A stretch of DNA of 64,000 nucleotides from Apium graveolens (Eukaryota > Streptophyta > Magnoliopsida > Apiales > Apiaceae). The DNA lies in assembly GCF_009905375.1 (NCBI RefSeq), contig NC_133653.1, positions 62,127,956 through 62,191,955 of the forward strand, read 5' to 3'. Below, in pieces: positions 1-11,100 of this stretch. Both the position numbers and the translations under genes were made by a program. How positions within the stretch are numbered: position 1 is the stretch's first letter; every line of letters begins with the position of its first letter. Under the pieces are notes generated by a model that made no database searches, had not been told where the DNA came from, and saw only the letters and a list, made by a program, of their open reading frames with translations.

Positions 1-1414
1 AATGCCAGGAGACGCAAATAAATTGAATGCTTACAGGTAGAATTAATTCTACCTCGTCTCCCAGACTTGGAAAAAGAAAAACATTCATTGGAAAGAGAAA
101 ACATGGTTTAATGCGCACAAGAAGCAAGTAAAAGTTGACTGTTCATGTACGAGTACCACTATCCCTAACTATAGTGACTATTAATCTTCCACTTCAACAT
201 ATTCTGGTTTAAACTGAGACTGTTGTCAAATTTTGTCCACAAATAAGTCAAGTAAAGAATCAGACTGTTATATCAGAACTTAGACTTAAATCAGAACTTA
301 ACAGTCATCAGAGCATAATTTCTTAACTCGAAAAAGGAATGCCTATTTTAGTAAGTCCTCACACAAATTCTGATTTATATTCTTCAGAACTTAATCATCA
401 GAACATGCAATCAGAACTTGTCCTCAAAATTTGTGCAATGTGACACAATGACTGTTCATCTAAAACAACATAGATCACCACAGTGATTTTCATCATTCAT
501 ATGGAGTGGTTAGTGTGTGCATTAAGCTAAATATCAGACAAGGAGTAAAGTCTGATTCACTTCAGTACATCTTAGAAATAAGGCATAATTAAAACTTTGC
601 TAAAGAGCTGTCATTATTCTGAAACCTACTGTTGAATGAGTTTATGCTTGAGTCCACCTCAACTATTTTGTGCTAATTTTGTGCATCTTTTTAAATTTCT
701 TTTTAAGTCTACTATAGAATGAGTTCATGCATGAGTCCACCTCAATTGTTTTGTGCTCATTTGTTGTATCTTTTAAAATTCCTTTTTACAGAAGCTTCTC
801 AGTGTAAGTGAGTCAGGACTGCTTATCAGAATTTATGCTATTATCAGAGTATTTCTCCAGTAATCATAGAGTGTGAAAAGTCACCAAGAAAATATTTTGC
901 TTTTCTAATGCATATTTACTTAATACCAGCAATGCACTTGGGTCGTCCCTTCCATATTTTTACTCTAGATCTCAAAGGAGTACCTGATTTTAATCCATGA
1001 TTATTTTCTTTTTCTTTTGATAAGAGAGGTTTATCAGCACTTAGTACATTTAACAGATTTACTAGCATCAGAACTTAACAGATGAGAAGCAATATTCTAG
1101 TTTGTGACTTAGTAATAAGATAGACCAAGTAAACTCAACTAAGCTCAATTATCAGAATTTGCTTGTGTCAATAGATTTCCACAGTAATAATTACTTCTTA
1201 CATGGGATCCCTTATTTATTGAAGACTACTAGGTCAGCACAGTTATCCTCATAGGATTGAATAGTTACCTAAACAGACATATCACTATTAGAGTTTATAA
1301 ATATTTATCAGACAATAGTCAGTACTTAAACACATTTTTCAATTAAATACAAAATACACAAAGAGATTAAATTCTATAAATACTGATCATAAAGTCTGAT
1401 GCATCAGAACAAAA
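1..1414 (-). other. Post-pol 3' internal region of element A
   Basis: This 1.4-kb stretch follows the RNase H stop codon and precedes the unseen 3' LTR. Sireviruses often have an env-like frame or long non-coding region here. No frame of useful length is open. The 10-mer ATCAGAACTT and one-base variants recur on the plus strand, for example near 272, 290, 383, 410 and 1067. A tandem duplication lies at 626-790. Confidence 0.5.
626..790. repeat. 83-bp tandem duplication, two copies
   Basis: Two adjacent copies at 626-708 and 709-790, both beginning CTACT and sharing the block GAGTCCACCTCAA. They differ by scattered substitutions. The duplication is in the post-pol region of element A. Confidence 0.8.
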
Positions 1415-4400
1415 CTAAGCAGATTTTGAGAAAGAACCTGAAACCATTCCAAGTTCATTTACCAATCTTGTAAAAGTAGCTTCACACAATGGTTTTGTGA
1501 AGATATCTGCTAGTTGTTGATCTATTGGAACAAAGTGCAATTTCACTGTACCTTCATCCACATGTTCCCTGATGAAGTGGTACCTGATGCTGATGTGCTT
1601 TATCATAGAGTGTTGAACTGGATTACCAGTCATAGCAATAGCACTTTGATTATCACATTAAATAGGGATTTTGAAATATGTTAACCCATAATCCAGTAAC
1701 TGATTCTTCATCCAAAGAATCTGTGCACAACAGCTTCCTGCAACAATATATTCTGCTTCTGCAGTTGATGTGGAAATTGACTTTTGTTTCTTGCTAAACC
1801 AAGAAACCAATCTGCCTCCAAGAAATTGGCAGCTTCCACTTGTGCTTTTCTGTCAATTTTGCAACCTGCAAAATCTGCATCTGAGTAACCTATTAGTTTA
1901 AAATCTGATTCTCTGGGATACCACAATCTCAGATCAGCTGTTCCCTTAAGATACTTGAAAATTCTTTTCACAGCTGTTAAGTGAGGTTCTCTTGGATCTG
2001 CTTGAAATCTTGCACAAAGACAGGTATCATACATGATATCAGGTCTACTAGCAGTTAGATAGAGTAGAGAGCCAATCATACCTCTGTAATCAGTAATATC
2101 TACTGATTTACCAGTATCCTTATCCAGTTTTGTTGCAGTAGCCATGGGAGTGGATGCACTTGAACAATCTTGCATTCCAAATTTCTTCAGCAAGTTTCTG
2201 GTGTAGTTAGTTTGACAAATAAAAGTGCCTTCTTTATTCTGCTTGACTTGAAGGCCCTGAAAATAGCTAAGTTCCCCCATCATACCCATCTGATACCTTG
2301 ACTACATCAATTTGACAAAACTTCTTGCAAAGTCTGTCATTTGTAGACCCAAAAATGATATCAACATAAATCTGGACCAGAAGTAAGTCCTTTCCATGGT
2401 TGAGGTAGAACAGTGTTTTGTCTATAGTTCCTCTATTAAATCCACTTTCCAGAAGAAACTGAGCTAAAGTCTCATACCATGCTCTGGGAGCTTGCTTAAG
2501 TCCATAAAGTGCTTTATCAAGCCTGTAGACATAATCTGGATGTTTGGAATCTACAAATCCTGGAGGTTGTTCAACATATACTTCCTCCTCCAATTCTCCA
2601 TTGAGAAAAGCACTTTTCACATCCATTTGAAAGACAGTAAACTTTTTGTGAGCAGCATAAGCCAAAAATATCCTTATGGCTTCTAACCTAGCAACTGTGC
2701 AAATGTTTCATCATAATCAATTCCTTTCTGTTGAGAATATCCTTTTGCAACCAACCTTGCCTTATTCCTCGTAATTATGCCATCACTGTCAGTTTTGTTT
2801 CTGAATACCCACTTTGTACCAACAACAGATCTATTCTTTGGTCTTGGCACTAGGGTCCACACTTTGTTTCTTTCAAATTCATTTAACTCTTCCTGCATTG
2901 CTTGCACCCAATCAGCATCTTGAAGAGCTTTTTCCACTTTCTTTGGCTCAGTCTGAGAGAGAAAAGAATTGTAAAGACATTCATTTGAAGTACCTGTTCT
3001 AGTTCTGATACCTGCATCAGGATTTCCAATTATCAAATCAGGTGTATGTGATTTAGCCCACTTCCTTGCAGAGAGAAGGTTTTCTCTAGAACTGGATGCT
3101 CCCCCATGATCCATGCTGTCTTCAACTTCATTTTCTGATGCTCCCCCTGAAACTATGCTCTCTGAGTTGGATTCTTCAGAATTTAGATTTTCAGAACTAT
3201 CAGAACTTGGCTTATCAGAACTTGACGAATCAGAACTTGAAGAGCCAGATGTATGTTCTGATGCTTCTTGAGATGTGGTAAGATCTTGAGTATGCTCCCC
3301 CTGCATAGGTGCATCTTTCTTTGACGTAGTCACCACAGTTTCAATAACATCAGAGTTTAATCCATCAGAGTTGGCATTTTCAGGACTTAGATTGTCAGGA
3401 TCTTCAGTATCAGAATTTGAGTCTTCATTTTCAAATCTCAGCTGATCATGATCAATAAAATCTTCAAGTCCAGTAATCTTCTTGTCATCAAAGGAGACAT
3501 TGATAGATTCCATGACCACTCTTGTTCTCAAATTATAGACTCTGAAGGCTTTTGTGGAAATTGGATATCCAACAAAAATTCCTTCATCAGCTTTTAGATC
3601 AAATTTGGATAGCTGTTCAGGATGAGTCTTAAGAACAAAACACTTGCATCCAAATACATGAAAGTACTTCAGATTTGGCTTCTTTTTCTTCACCATCTCA
3701 TATGGTGTTTTTCCTTGCTTGTTAATGAGTGTTGCATTTTGAGTAAAATAAGCAATCTGCACAGCTTCAGCCCAGAAATAGGTTGGAAGCTTTGCTTCTT
3801 CAAGCATTGTACGTGCAGCTTCAATGAGAGTTCTATTCTTCCTTTCAACAACTCCATTTTGCTGTGGAGTTCCAGGAGCAGAAAATTCCTGCTTAATTCC
3901 ATGGTTTTTGCAGAACTCTTCCATTATCAAATTCTTGAACTCAGTGCCATTATCACTCCTTATGGTTGTCACAGAATCTTTGACCAATTTATCTAGATAT
4001 TTGACATGATCAATCAAGATAGATGTAGTTTCACTTTTTGTGTGCAAGAAATACACCCATGTGTATCTGGTGAACTCATCCACTATGACCAACGCATATT
4101 TCTTCTTTGCAATAAACATGGCATTCACTGGACCAAATAGATCAACATATAGTAGATGATAAGGCTCAAGAATTGATGATTCAGTCTTGCTCTTGAATGA
4201 AGATTTTCTTTGTTTGGCCTTCTGACAAGAATCACAAAGGCCATCAGGAGCAAATACTGACTTTGGCAGTCCTCTCAAAAGATCTTTCTTGACTAGTTCA
4301 TTCATATTGTTGAAATTTAAATGAGAGAGTTTCTTGTGCCAATTCCAGCTTTCTTCAATTGATGCTCTACTCATCAGACAGATTGCAGAACCATCAGTAC

Positions 4401-4761
4401 TTATTGAAAGCTTAGCTTCATAAATGTTACCACGCCTGTATCCTTTCAGAACAACTTTGCCTTTAGATTTACTCACAACTTCACAGTGTTCTTCAAAGAA
4501 ATCAACATGATAACCTCTGTCACAGATTTGACTTATACTCAGCAGATTGTGTTTAAGTCCTGAGACCAGAGCTACTTCTTTAATGATGACATTCCCAAGA
4601 TTGATATTGCCATATCCCAATGTTTTTCCAATGTTGCCATCTCCATAAGAAACACTTGGGCCAGCTTTCTCCACAAAGTCTGATAGCAGGGCCTTGTTTC
4701 CAGTCATATGTCCTGAACATCCACTGTCCAGGACTAGAATATTTTTCCTGTTGCCCTGCAA
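1415..4761 (-). pseudogene. Element A pol: protease, integrase, RT, RNase H (broken)
   Basis: The 4761-2683 section is open for 692 codons. It carries the aspartic protease motif LDSGCSGHMTG, the integrase HHCC zinc region (WHKKLSHL, CDSCQKAK), catalytic D, D and E (LYVDLFGPV, IRSDNGTEF, VVERKN), a serine/aspartate-rich linker, and the start of RT (GTKWVFRNK, KARLVAKGYSQQKG). RT continues in other frames at 2665-2267 and 2289-1708, and the RNase H tail is at 1633-1415 ([11 protein letters not shown]). At least three frameshifts separate these pieces. The RT active site reads YVDIIFG instead of the family's YVDDIIFG: one catalytic aspartate codon is missing (near 2357-2365). The product would be inactive. 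Confidence 0.88.
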
Positions 4762-4773
4762 TCATAAAGACCA

Positions 4774-7110
4774 CTAATGATTAGTTTTAAGGACCCAGAC
4801 TTGCTTGGATCCTTTGGCCTTATCAAGTTTGTTAACATTTGCATCGGATTTAGCATCAGAGTTTATGTTAACATTTTTCTTATCAGAACTTACACTATCA
4901 GACTTTGAATCAGAATTTACACTAGAAGGAACAATGGAAACTTTCTTCAAAGAAGGTTTTATTTGATAATAATCATAGTACAAACTATGATATTCCTTAC
5001 AAGTATAAATGGAATGCCATAAACTACCACAATGAAAACAAGGATTTTGTGGTTTATATCTAACAGACTAACTCTTAACTCCTGATTTTGAAGGTAAGGA
5101 GTTTATGTTCTTATTCTTCCTGCAAAAAGAAGCTAGATGGTTAGAACTTCCACAGTTATGACATGTTTTCCTAGGAGCATCAGGAACAGGCTTATAATCA
5201 TTGCTTTTATTCACACCTTCCTTTCCATTCCTATTTTTCCTAGGTGATTTTAGCTTGTTCGCATTCTTAACATCTTTCAGCTTATGCTTAAGCTGCTTCT
5301 TAGTCATTAAGCCTATGTTTACTTCAGCTGTCTTTTCCTGTTTTAGTTTGTCAGAAGTTAATTCCTCTTTAACTTTTGATTTCTCATTATCAGAATTTAC
5401 AGTTACAAAATTAACAGATTTTAATTTTTGCTTTTGCTTAACAACATGCTTAATTTCTACAGTTCTTTTATCATTCTTATCCTCTCCATAACCTAAGCCT
5501 TCTTTCCAATTTTCACTACTTAGCAAATTTTGAGTTGTTCTGCCAGAGTTAGTCCAAGTCCTGATAATCTCTCTTTCCTTTTCTAACTCAGTTTTTAGAG
5601 ATTCATTCATTTTTAGCACTTCATCCCTAACATAAAAAGCATCTTCTCTATCCTTCTGAGTTTGATGGAACATAACTAACTCTTTTTCTAAGAAATCATT
5701 TCTTTTCTTAAAAGCAAGATTTTCAGAAGTTAATCTTTCACATGTTAAAGTTTGATCTCTATAACTAACAAACATGGTTTTAAGATATCTTCTCAACTCA
5801 TTAATATCATCAGTATGAAAAGTATAAGTAGTCTGAGGTACCTTTGTTTCAGCAGCTTCAGAACTGCTCTCAGCACTTTCTTTATCAGCATTTTCCATCA
5901 AAGCATAGTTCTCCTCACTTTCAAAGTCTGAGGTGTCTGTCCAGCTTTTCTTCTTTGTGACAAGAGCCTTGCCTTTGTCACCATTCACGTTCTTGCAATC
6001 AGGAGATATGTGGCCTTTCTCACCACAGTTATAGCATTTGACATTGGTATAATCTCCTCTATCAGACTTTCCTCCTCTGCCCTCAGATCTTCTGAAATTC
6101 TTCTTATCAGAACTCGTGCCTTTCCTGGAAAACTTCTTTCCCTTCCTGAACTTCCTGTATGCAATCTTTGTGATTCCTTTCACCATAAGAGCACACAGCT
6201 TCATCATCTCCTCATCAGCATTAGTCTCAGGCAAGCTTTCAGAATCTGAGTCATCATCACTTTCAGAACTTGATGACTCAGTATCAGACTTTGTGAAAAG
6301 AGCTTTACCCTTGTCTTTCCTTGAGGTAGCTTCCTTGGGGGATTCTTCTTCAGCCTTAAGAACAACTGTCCTTGACTTTCCTCCTTTCCTCTTGCTTCTT
6401 TGTTCCATCTCAAGTTCATGAGTCTTGAGCATTCCATAAATTTCATCAAGAGTTGTTTCATCAAGATTGTAGTTGTCTCTTATTGTTGTTGTCTTCAAAT
6501 CCCAGCATTCAGGAAGAGCTAACAGGAATTTAAGGGTTGAATCTTCAAGATCATACTCCTTATCAACCAATGACAAATCATTCAAGAGTTTGACAAATCT
6601 ATCATATAAATCAGTCAATGACTCATTTGCCTTTGAGTCAAAGTGTTCATACTCTTGAGTGAGTATTGTCTTCCTGTTCTTCTTAATTGTATCAGTTCCC
6701 TGACACCTTGTTTCCAGAGCATCCCATATCTTCTTAGCAGTCTTGTAGTTAATTACCCTGTTTGACATTACATTATCAATGTCACTATGCAGTAAGTGTC
6801 GTACCTTAGCATCCTTAGCAATTGATGCGATATCTTCAGCAGTATAATCACTCTTCTCCTTTGGTACGGTCTTTGCTGCTTCACCTGCAACTGCAACAGC
6901 GAGCTTGGTTGGTTTGTGAGGCCCTTCCTTGATTCTATCAAGATATTATGGATCTGTTGCTTCCAGGAACATGGTCATCCTTACCTTCCATATGGGATAT
7001 TCAGATGGTCTCAGTATGGGAACTCTGATGGTCTCATACCGACTTTGAATTTGTGTCTTTGGTGGTTCTTCAGTTTTGGTAGGCTTAGTTGGAGTTTCTG
7101 TGTCAGACAT
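4774..7110 (-). pseudogene. Element A gag with three zinc knuckles (stop-interrupted)
   Basis: Gag starts most plausibly at the ATG ending at 7110 (MSDTETPTKPTK), about 40 bases downstream of the primer-binding site. The frame runs to 4774 with a stop codon at 6946-6948 and another at 5068-5070. Three CCHC knuckles are visible: CYNCGEKGHISPDC, CHNCGSSNHLASFC and, just after the second stop, CFHCGSLWHSIYTC. Lysine/serine/glutamate-rich and coiled-coil-like stretches lie between them. The 4774 end is a further stop, followed by one more stop before the protease at 4761. All of gag and the protease-integrase block share one reading frame. Gag forms the particle and binds the element RNA. Confidence 0.85.
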
Positions 7111-7151
7111 GATTGTGTTTGGATCTTAAACTGTATGTGCGTTAACAGATA

Positions 7152-7164
7152 GGCTCTGATACCA
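7152..7164 (-). other. Primer-binding site of element A (tRNA-iMet)
   Basis: Minus strand reads TGGTATCAGAGCC, complementary to the 3' end of plant initiator-methionine tRNA. It lies two bases from the LTR edge at 7167, as expected for minus-strand priming. Confidence 0.92.
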
Positions 7165-7166
7165 CT

Positions 7167-7758
7167 TGTTAGGTCACACACACTGTAGAGGGGGTGAATA
7201 CAGTGTAAAGTACAATCAAATCGAACTTTAATATCTCAAGTAACAGAAAATAAACTTTATTGAAATAATAAACTCTGTTACAGTATGGAACTGTTACCTC
7301 TCAGTGATGAACAAATATCACGAGAGCTGCTAGGGTTACAATGAATAATCTTCTCGAATATGATAACACTTATAGTGTAAACCCTATGTCTGTGTTTATA
7401 TACTACACAGTTACAAGATAATCGCTAATTGATATGGAATATAATTCTGCTTCCTAAAATATATCAATCAGATATCTTTTCTTCCAAGTATTCTATTCTT
7501 CACAGAATTCCTTCTTCATGCATATCTCTTCTTATGTTTATCTCAATCTTCTTTCCTTTAAACAACTACTATCCTTATCTGAACATCCTTCAGCACTTAA
7601 GTTCTGATATCCATCTTCTGATGATTATCTCCTGATAATATAAGTACTGATATCATTAAGTCCTGACTTCCAGTAAGTACTGATTTATCCTGTTTAAGTA
7701 AGATCTGAAAACTAAACATAAATCATATTAGCCATGACATTATCAAATATATCTAACA
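7167..7758 (-). repeat. 5' LTR of element A (592 bp)
   Basis: On the plus strand the block starts TGTTAGGTCACAC and ends ATATCTAACA, giving the usual TG...CA ends and a TGTTAG/CTAACA terminal inverted repeat. The CCCCCTCTACAGTGTG segment next to the primer-binding site is typical of Sirevirus U5. The motif AAGT(T/A/C)CTGA(T/C) recurs four times between about 7590 and 7690, in the opposite orientation to the copies at 1-1414. The outer edge at 7758 rests on the terminal inverted repeat, since the partner LTR is not in the window. Confidence 0.75.
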
Positions 7759-7789
7759 GATATCAAATGACAAATAATATAAATAACTT

Positions 7790-9709
7790 CTCTATGTAAT
7801 AGTCCTTGAGAAGGACAAGCTGACATTTAATAATTTCCACAATTGACACGAGAACTTGAGGATTGTCCTCAGGTTCAAGAATGTCACTCAAACCTCTTCC
7901 TTATTTCTTCTAGCTGAGAATGAAACATGTGCTGAACAAAATGCCTACGAGAAGCAAATTGATTATGCAACTGATGTTTCATGTCTCATGCTTATAATTA
8001 TGAGTGCTGAGCTTTAGAAACAACAAGAGCATAATGATGCTTATGATATGATTGAGCACCTTCAAAAGATGTTTGAAGGATAGGCTCGCCAGAAAGATTT
8101 GACAATAATAAGGCACCATACTTTTGAATTAATGGGAGAATCATATTTGGTTGGACCACATGTTCTAAAGGTGATAGGCATATGTACCTTGATATTTTGG
8201 GTTTCAAGAATGGCCTAGAGACTCAGCTTGATTTGATCAAATGATCTTTGAACAAATTCTATTCTCAGTTTGTTAAGAACAAAAGGAATGAGATAGACAG
8301 AACACTCACTTAGTTGTTAAGCATGTTTAGAACTGCTGAAAATAACACGGTAAAGGCATGAATTATGTCCATATTGATGATGTATACATGGAATGCAAAT
8401 GGGAAAGGAAAGTGGACAGGCAAAGTGAAGATTTGATCTTATTCAGTGTCAAACCAAAGTCCAATCCCAAATGGCTTTTGAAGCCTGATAGTGGTATTGC
8501 TAAAGGAGATGATTGTGATTTCTGTGGAAATAACTAGATGATTGGAAGTTAAATTGTTGAACTTGTTTGGAAGATCTAAAGAAGAAGACTAGCAACGGTC
8601 AAGCTTCAGGTATCGGGTTAGAATTGGAGCAAAAGTTGTTGCTCTAGTTGAAGGAACTCGATACCTAATTTTGCCCATATAGGCGAGATTGAGAACTTAA
8701 TAAATTGTTATTACGTGCCTGCCTTTAGGGGATACATTAAATCAATTTCTTGTCAGGACAAGAAAGGTTTTCATTTTAATTAAATAAACAATAGTTGTTT
8801 ATTCTATTTTAATGATAAGGCCTATAATGTTGCACAATTAGTTAACATTTTATATGTTCTAAGATGACTCAAATCAAACATTACCTCTACCATTGTCATT
8901 AAGCCATATTAATGAGAAACACATTTCTGAGTTACATATAGATGGATAGTTGGATAAGTTTGATTTTGAATCATACGGAAGATGCGGACTTTGTCTCATT
9001 AGCAAAATGACTAAATCTTCTTTTACCTGATCAGGTGCAAGGGCCACCGAACGATAATGACTTATACATAATGATGTATGTGGTCGAATGCGTATGATGG
9101 CAAAGGGTGGCTTATACTACTTCATAACATTTACTGATCATTTCAGTATATATGGATATGTGGTTCTTATGAAGAACCAATCTGATTCTTTTGAAATGTT
9201 CAAAGAATATAAGGACGTAGTAGAAAAACAAACAAGGGAAAATTATAAAAGTTTTACGATTAGATCGTGGAGGAGTATACTTAAACCTCAATTTCAAGAG
9301 TTTCTTGAAGGAGTGTGATAGTGTATCATAACTTACTCCTTCTGGAACACCTCAATGGAATATAGATTCTGAGAGGAGAAATCGTACCTTGTTGGACATA
9401 GTGCGATCAATGATGAGTCAAACAGATCTTCCATTCAGTTTCTAAGGTTATGCTCTAGAAATGACTGCATATACACTTAACCAAGTTCCGACTAAAGCGG
9501 TTCAAAATATTCCGTATGAGATATAGAGTGATAAATGTCATAGCATGTCATTTATGAAAATTTGGGGACGTGAAGTGTTTGTAAAACGTTTAGCCTCTGA
9601 CAAGCTTGGACCAAAATTAGATAGATGCTATTTTGTGGGATACCCAAGTGAGACTTGGGTATAGATTTTATAATCCTTCCGGGAACAAAGTGTTTGTTGC
9701 TCGGGCCGC
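7790..9709 (+). pseudogene. Decayed copia element J: gag, zinc knuckle and integrase remnants
   Basis: Conceptual translation in shifting frames matches a copia gag-pol of the same general type as elements C and D. Gag pieces (ILEKDKLT, LRIVLR, AYDMIEHLQKMFEG) lie at 7800-8130 and a broken zinc knuckle (CDFCGNN) near 8513. Integrase pieces include CLISKMTKSSFT near 8990 and a short open stretch at 9088-9318 (YFITFTDHFS, KEYKDVVEKQT). A terminal piece (GNKVFVARAA) ends at 9709. Stops and indels are frequent, so this is an old copy. Element A is inserted at its left side and a gypsy-LTR-like block replaces its continuation at 9710. Confidence 0.75.
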
Positions 9710-10202
9710 TGTAATAATCCCAAATTTTGGAATTTTTTCAGACCCTGATGAATAGTAACTTTTGCTGATATTGCTGATTAATAAAAATTGTCAGACCACT
9801 CTATGTAGGGGTTCTTTAATGGATATTCTGAGATCATATTAGCACTCCATAATGTATATGAGGGTATGTAAAGATCGTCAGAATTTGAATTCGGAAACCT
9901 TGATTTTTCCCGAAAATCCACCAGATACCGATAGAATTAAGTATAAGGTAACATGATGAAAAAGATTTCAATTCAAGGATTATAAGAGAGGATCATTTAA
10001 GGAATATAAAATATTAAGAAAGGTTTAGGGAAGCCCAAGTAATAAGATCCCGGATATGATCCCTCAAACGATTAACGAGAACGAGAGATAAGTTAACTAT
10101 AAAACAAATGAACGACCAAAAGACAAACTTGTACAAGAATCCAGGTATCATGACATCATCAAACCACAAGATAAAGACAAGTGGCAAGAGGATGACATAA
10201 GC
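9710..10202. repeat. Probable Ty3/gypsy LTR fragment
   Basis: About 490 bases with no coding potential begin TGTAATAATCCCAAATTTTG exactly where copia homology stops. That opening resembles the start of many plant chromovirus (Tekay/Del-type) LTRs. No matching CA end or target duplication was found before copia B begins at 10203. Family assignment is by resemblance only. Confidence 0.4.
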
Positions 10203-10852
10203 TTGATGATCAATGATTCCTTCTGTGATTATTACAATTCAGTTGGACATACACGAGACAAATGCTTTTGTTTACACGAGTATCCAGACTGGCACAAACT
10301 TTATGGTAAACCCAAGCCAAAACCAAGGAGAGCTCAGGGCACTACTTCATTTGGCACCAATGTCAAGTTAGCTGCTCAAATATCCACTACTCATTCTGCT
10401 CTTTCTGGTTCTACTAAGGTGAAAAATGAAGGCAACAACAAAGACTCAATGTTATTCACGGATGCTCAGTGTTAGCAGTTGGCTAAGATGATTCAGGATT
10501 CAATGAGACAAATAAATGCATGGAATGCTCCTTTCAATTCTCAGATAATGAGACAAACAAATGCATGGAATGCTCCTTCCAATGCTCTTTTTCATGTTCA
10601 ATTGTGTCTGTGAATTCAGTTTTATGTCCCGATAATGATCAATATCACACTTGAATATTGGACTCTGGAGCTACCAACCATATTACTTGTCATAAATCTA
10701 TTTTACATGATTTAATTCCTTTAAAAGCTGAATTACATTTACCGGATGGCAAAACTGTTGCCATTACTCATTCTGGAAAAATTCAGCTTACCAAAGATAT
10801 ATCGCTGGTTGATGTGTTATGTATTCCTGACTTTAACTGCAACCTTATATCT
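10203..10852 (+). pseudogene. Element B gag C-terminus and protease start
   Basis: A zinc-knuckle segment (CDYYNSVGHTRDKCF, with one knuckle cysteine replaced by tyrosine) is followed by HEYPDWHKLYGKPKPKPR, which is typical of one copia group. A stop ends this piece at 10475. After a short repeat of AATGCATGGAATGCTCC (near 10515 and 10560), the protease opens with LDSGATNHIT at about 10655 and runs to FNCNLIS at 10852. There the CACTA insertion interrupts it. The aspartic protease would cleave Gag-Pol, but this copy is broken. Confidence 0.82.
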
Positions 10853-10880
10853 CACTACGCCATAGATGACCTACAGCAAC
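10853..10880 (+). repeat. Left terminal inverted repeat of CACTA element
   Basis: Begins CACTACGCCATAGATGACC and matches the right end in inverted orientation. The duplicated target TCT is immediately outside at 10850-10852. Confidence 0.92.
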
Positions 10881-11100
10881 ACCCAAAAAATGTTACAACA
10901 GGCCAAAAAATATTACCATAGCCACCCAAAAGACCTAAGGTAACATAAAATTTAAGTTGCTTTTTTTCGAGTTACCTTTGACCCTTAAGGTAACATTTCC
11001 GTTGCTCTGGTGCAACATGGACTTTTGTGTTACAATAGACACCAAAGGTAACATCAATGTATGTCTATAGTATCACACTATGTATGTTACCTTTGCACTT
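10880..11100. repeat. Left subterminal repeats of CACTA element
   Basis: About eight copies of GTAACAT/ATGTTAC, often as AAGGTAACAT, occur in both orientations over about 220 bases. Clustered subterminal repeats are binding sites for CACTA transposase accessory protein in characterised elements. Their role here is inferred. Confidence 0.8.

Larger units (their letters stand above)
1..7758 (-). mobile_element. Sirevirus-like Ty1/copia retrotransposon A (3' LTR outside window)
   Basis: A minus-strand LTR retrotransposon. From high to low coordinates it shows a 5' LTR (7167-7758), a tRNA-iMet primer-binding site (7152-7164), gag (from 7110), protease-integrase-RT-RNase H (4761 to 1415) and a post-pol stretch (1414 to 1). 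The protease-integrase-RT order is that of copia. The large gag with several zinc knuckles, the protease motif LDSGCSGHMTG, the GCKCFVL integrase motif, a serine/aspartate-rich linker before RT, and a long untranslated stretch after RNase H fit the Sirevirus (SIRE/Maximus) lineage. Gag and pol are broken by stops and frameshifts, so the copy is dead. No copy of the LTR is found at the left, so the 3' LTR and the matching target duplication (expected GATAT, 7759-7763) lie beyond base 1. Confidence 0.85.

Noticed and set aside
5201..5491. Plus-strand open frames within element A gag
   Set aside because: They are antisense shadows of the lysine-rich gag frame, with no homology or plausible start context.
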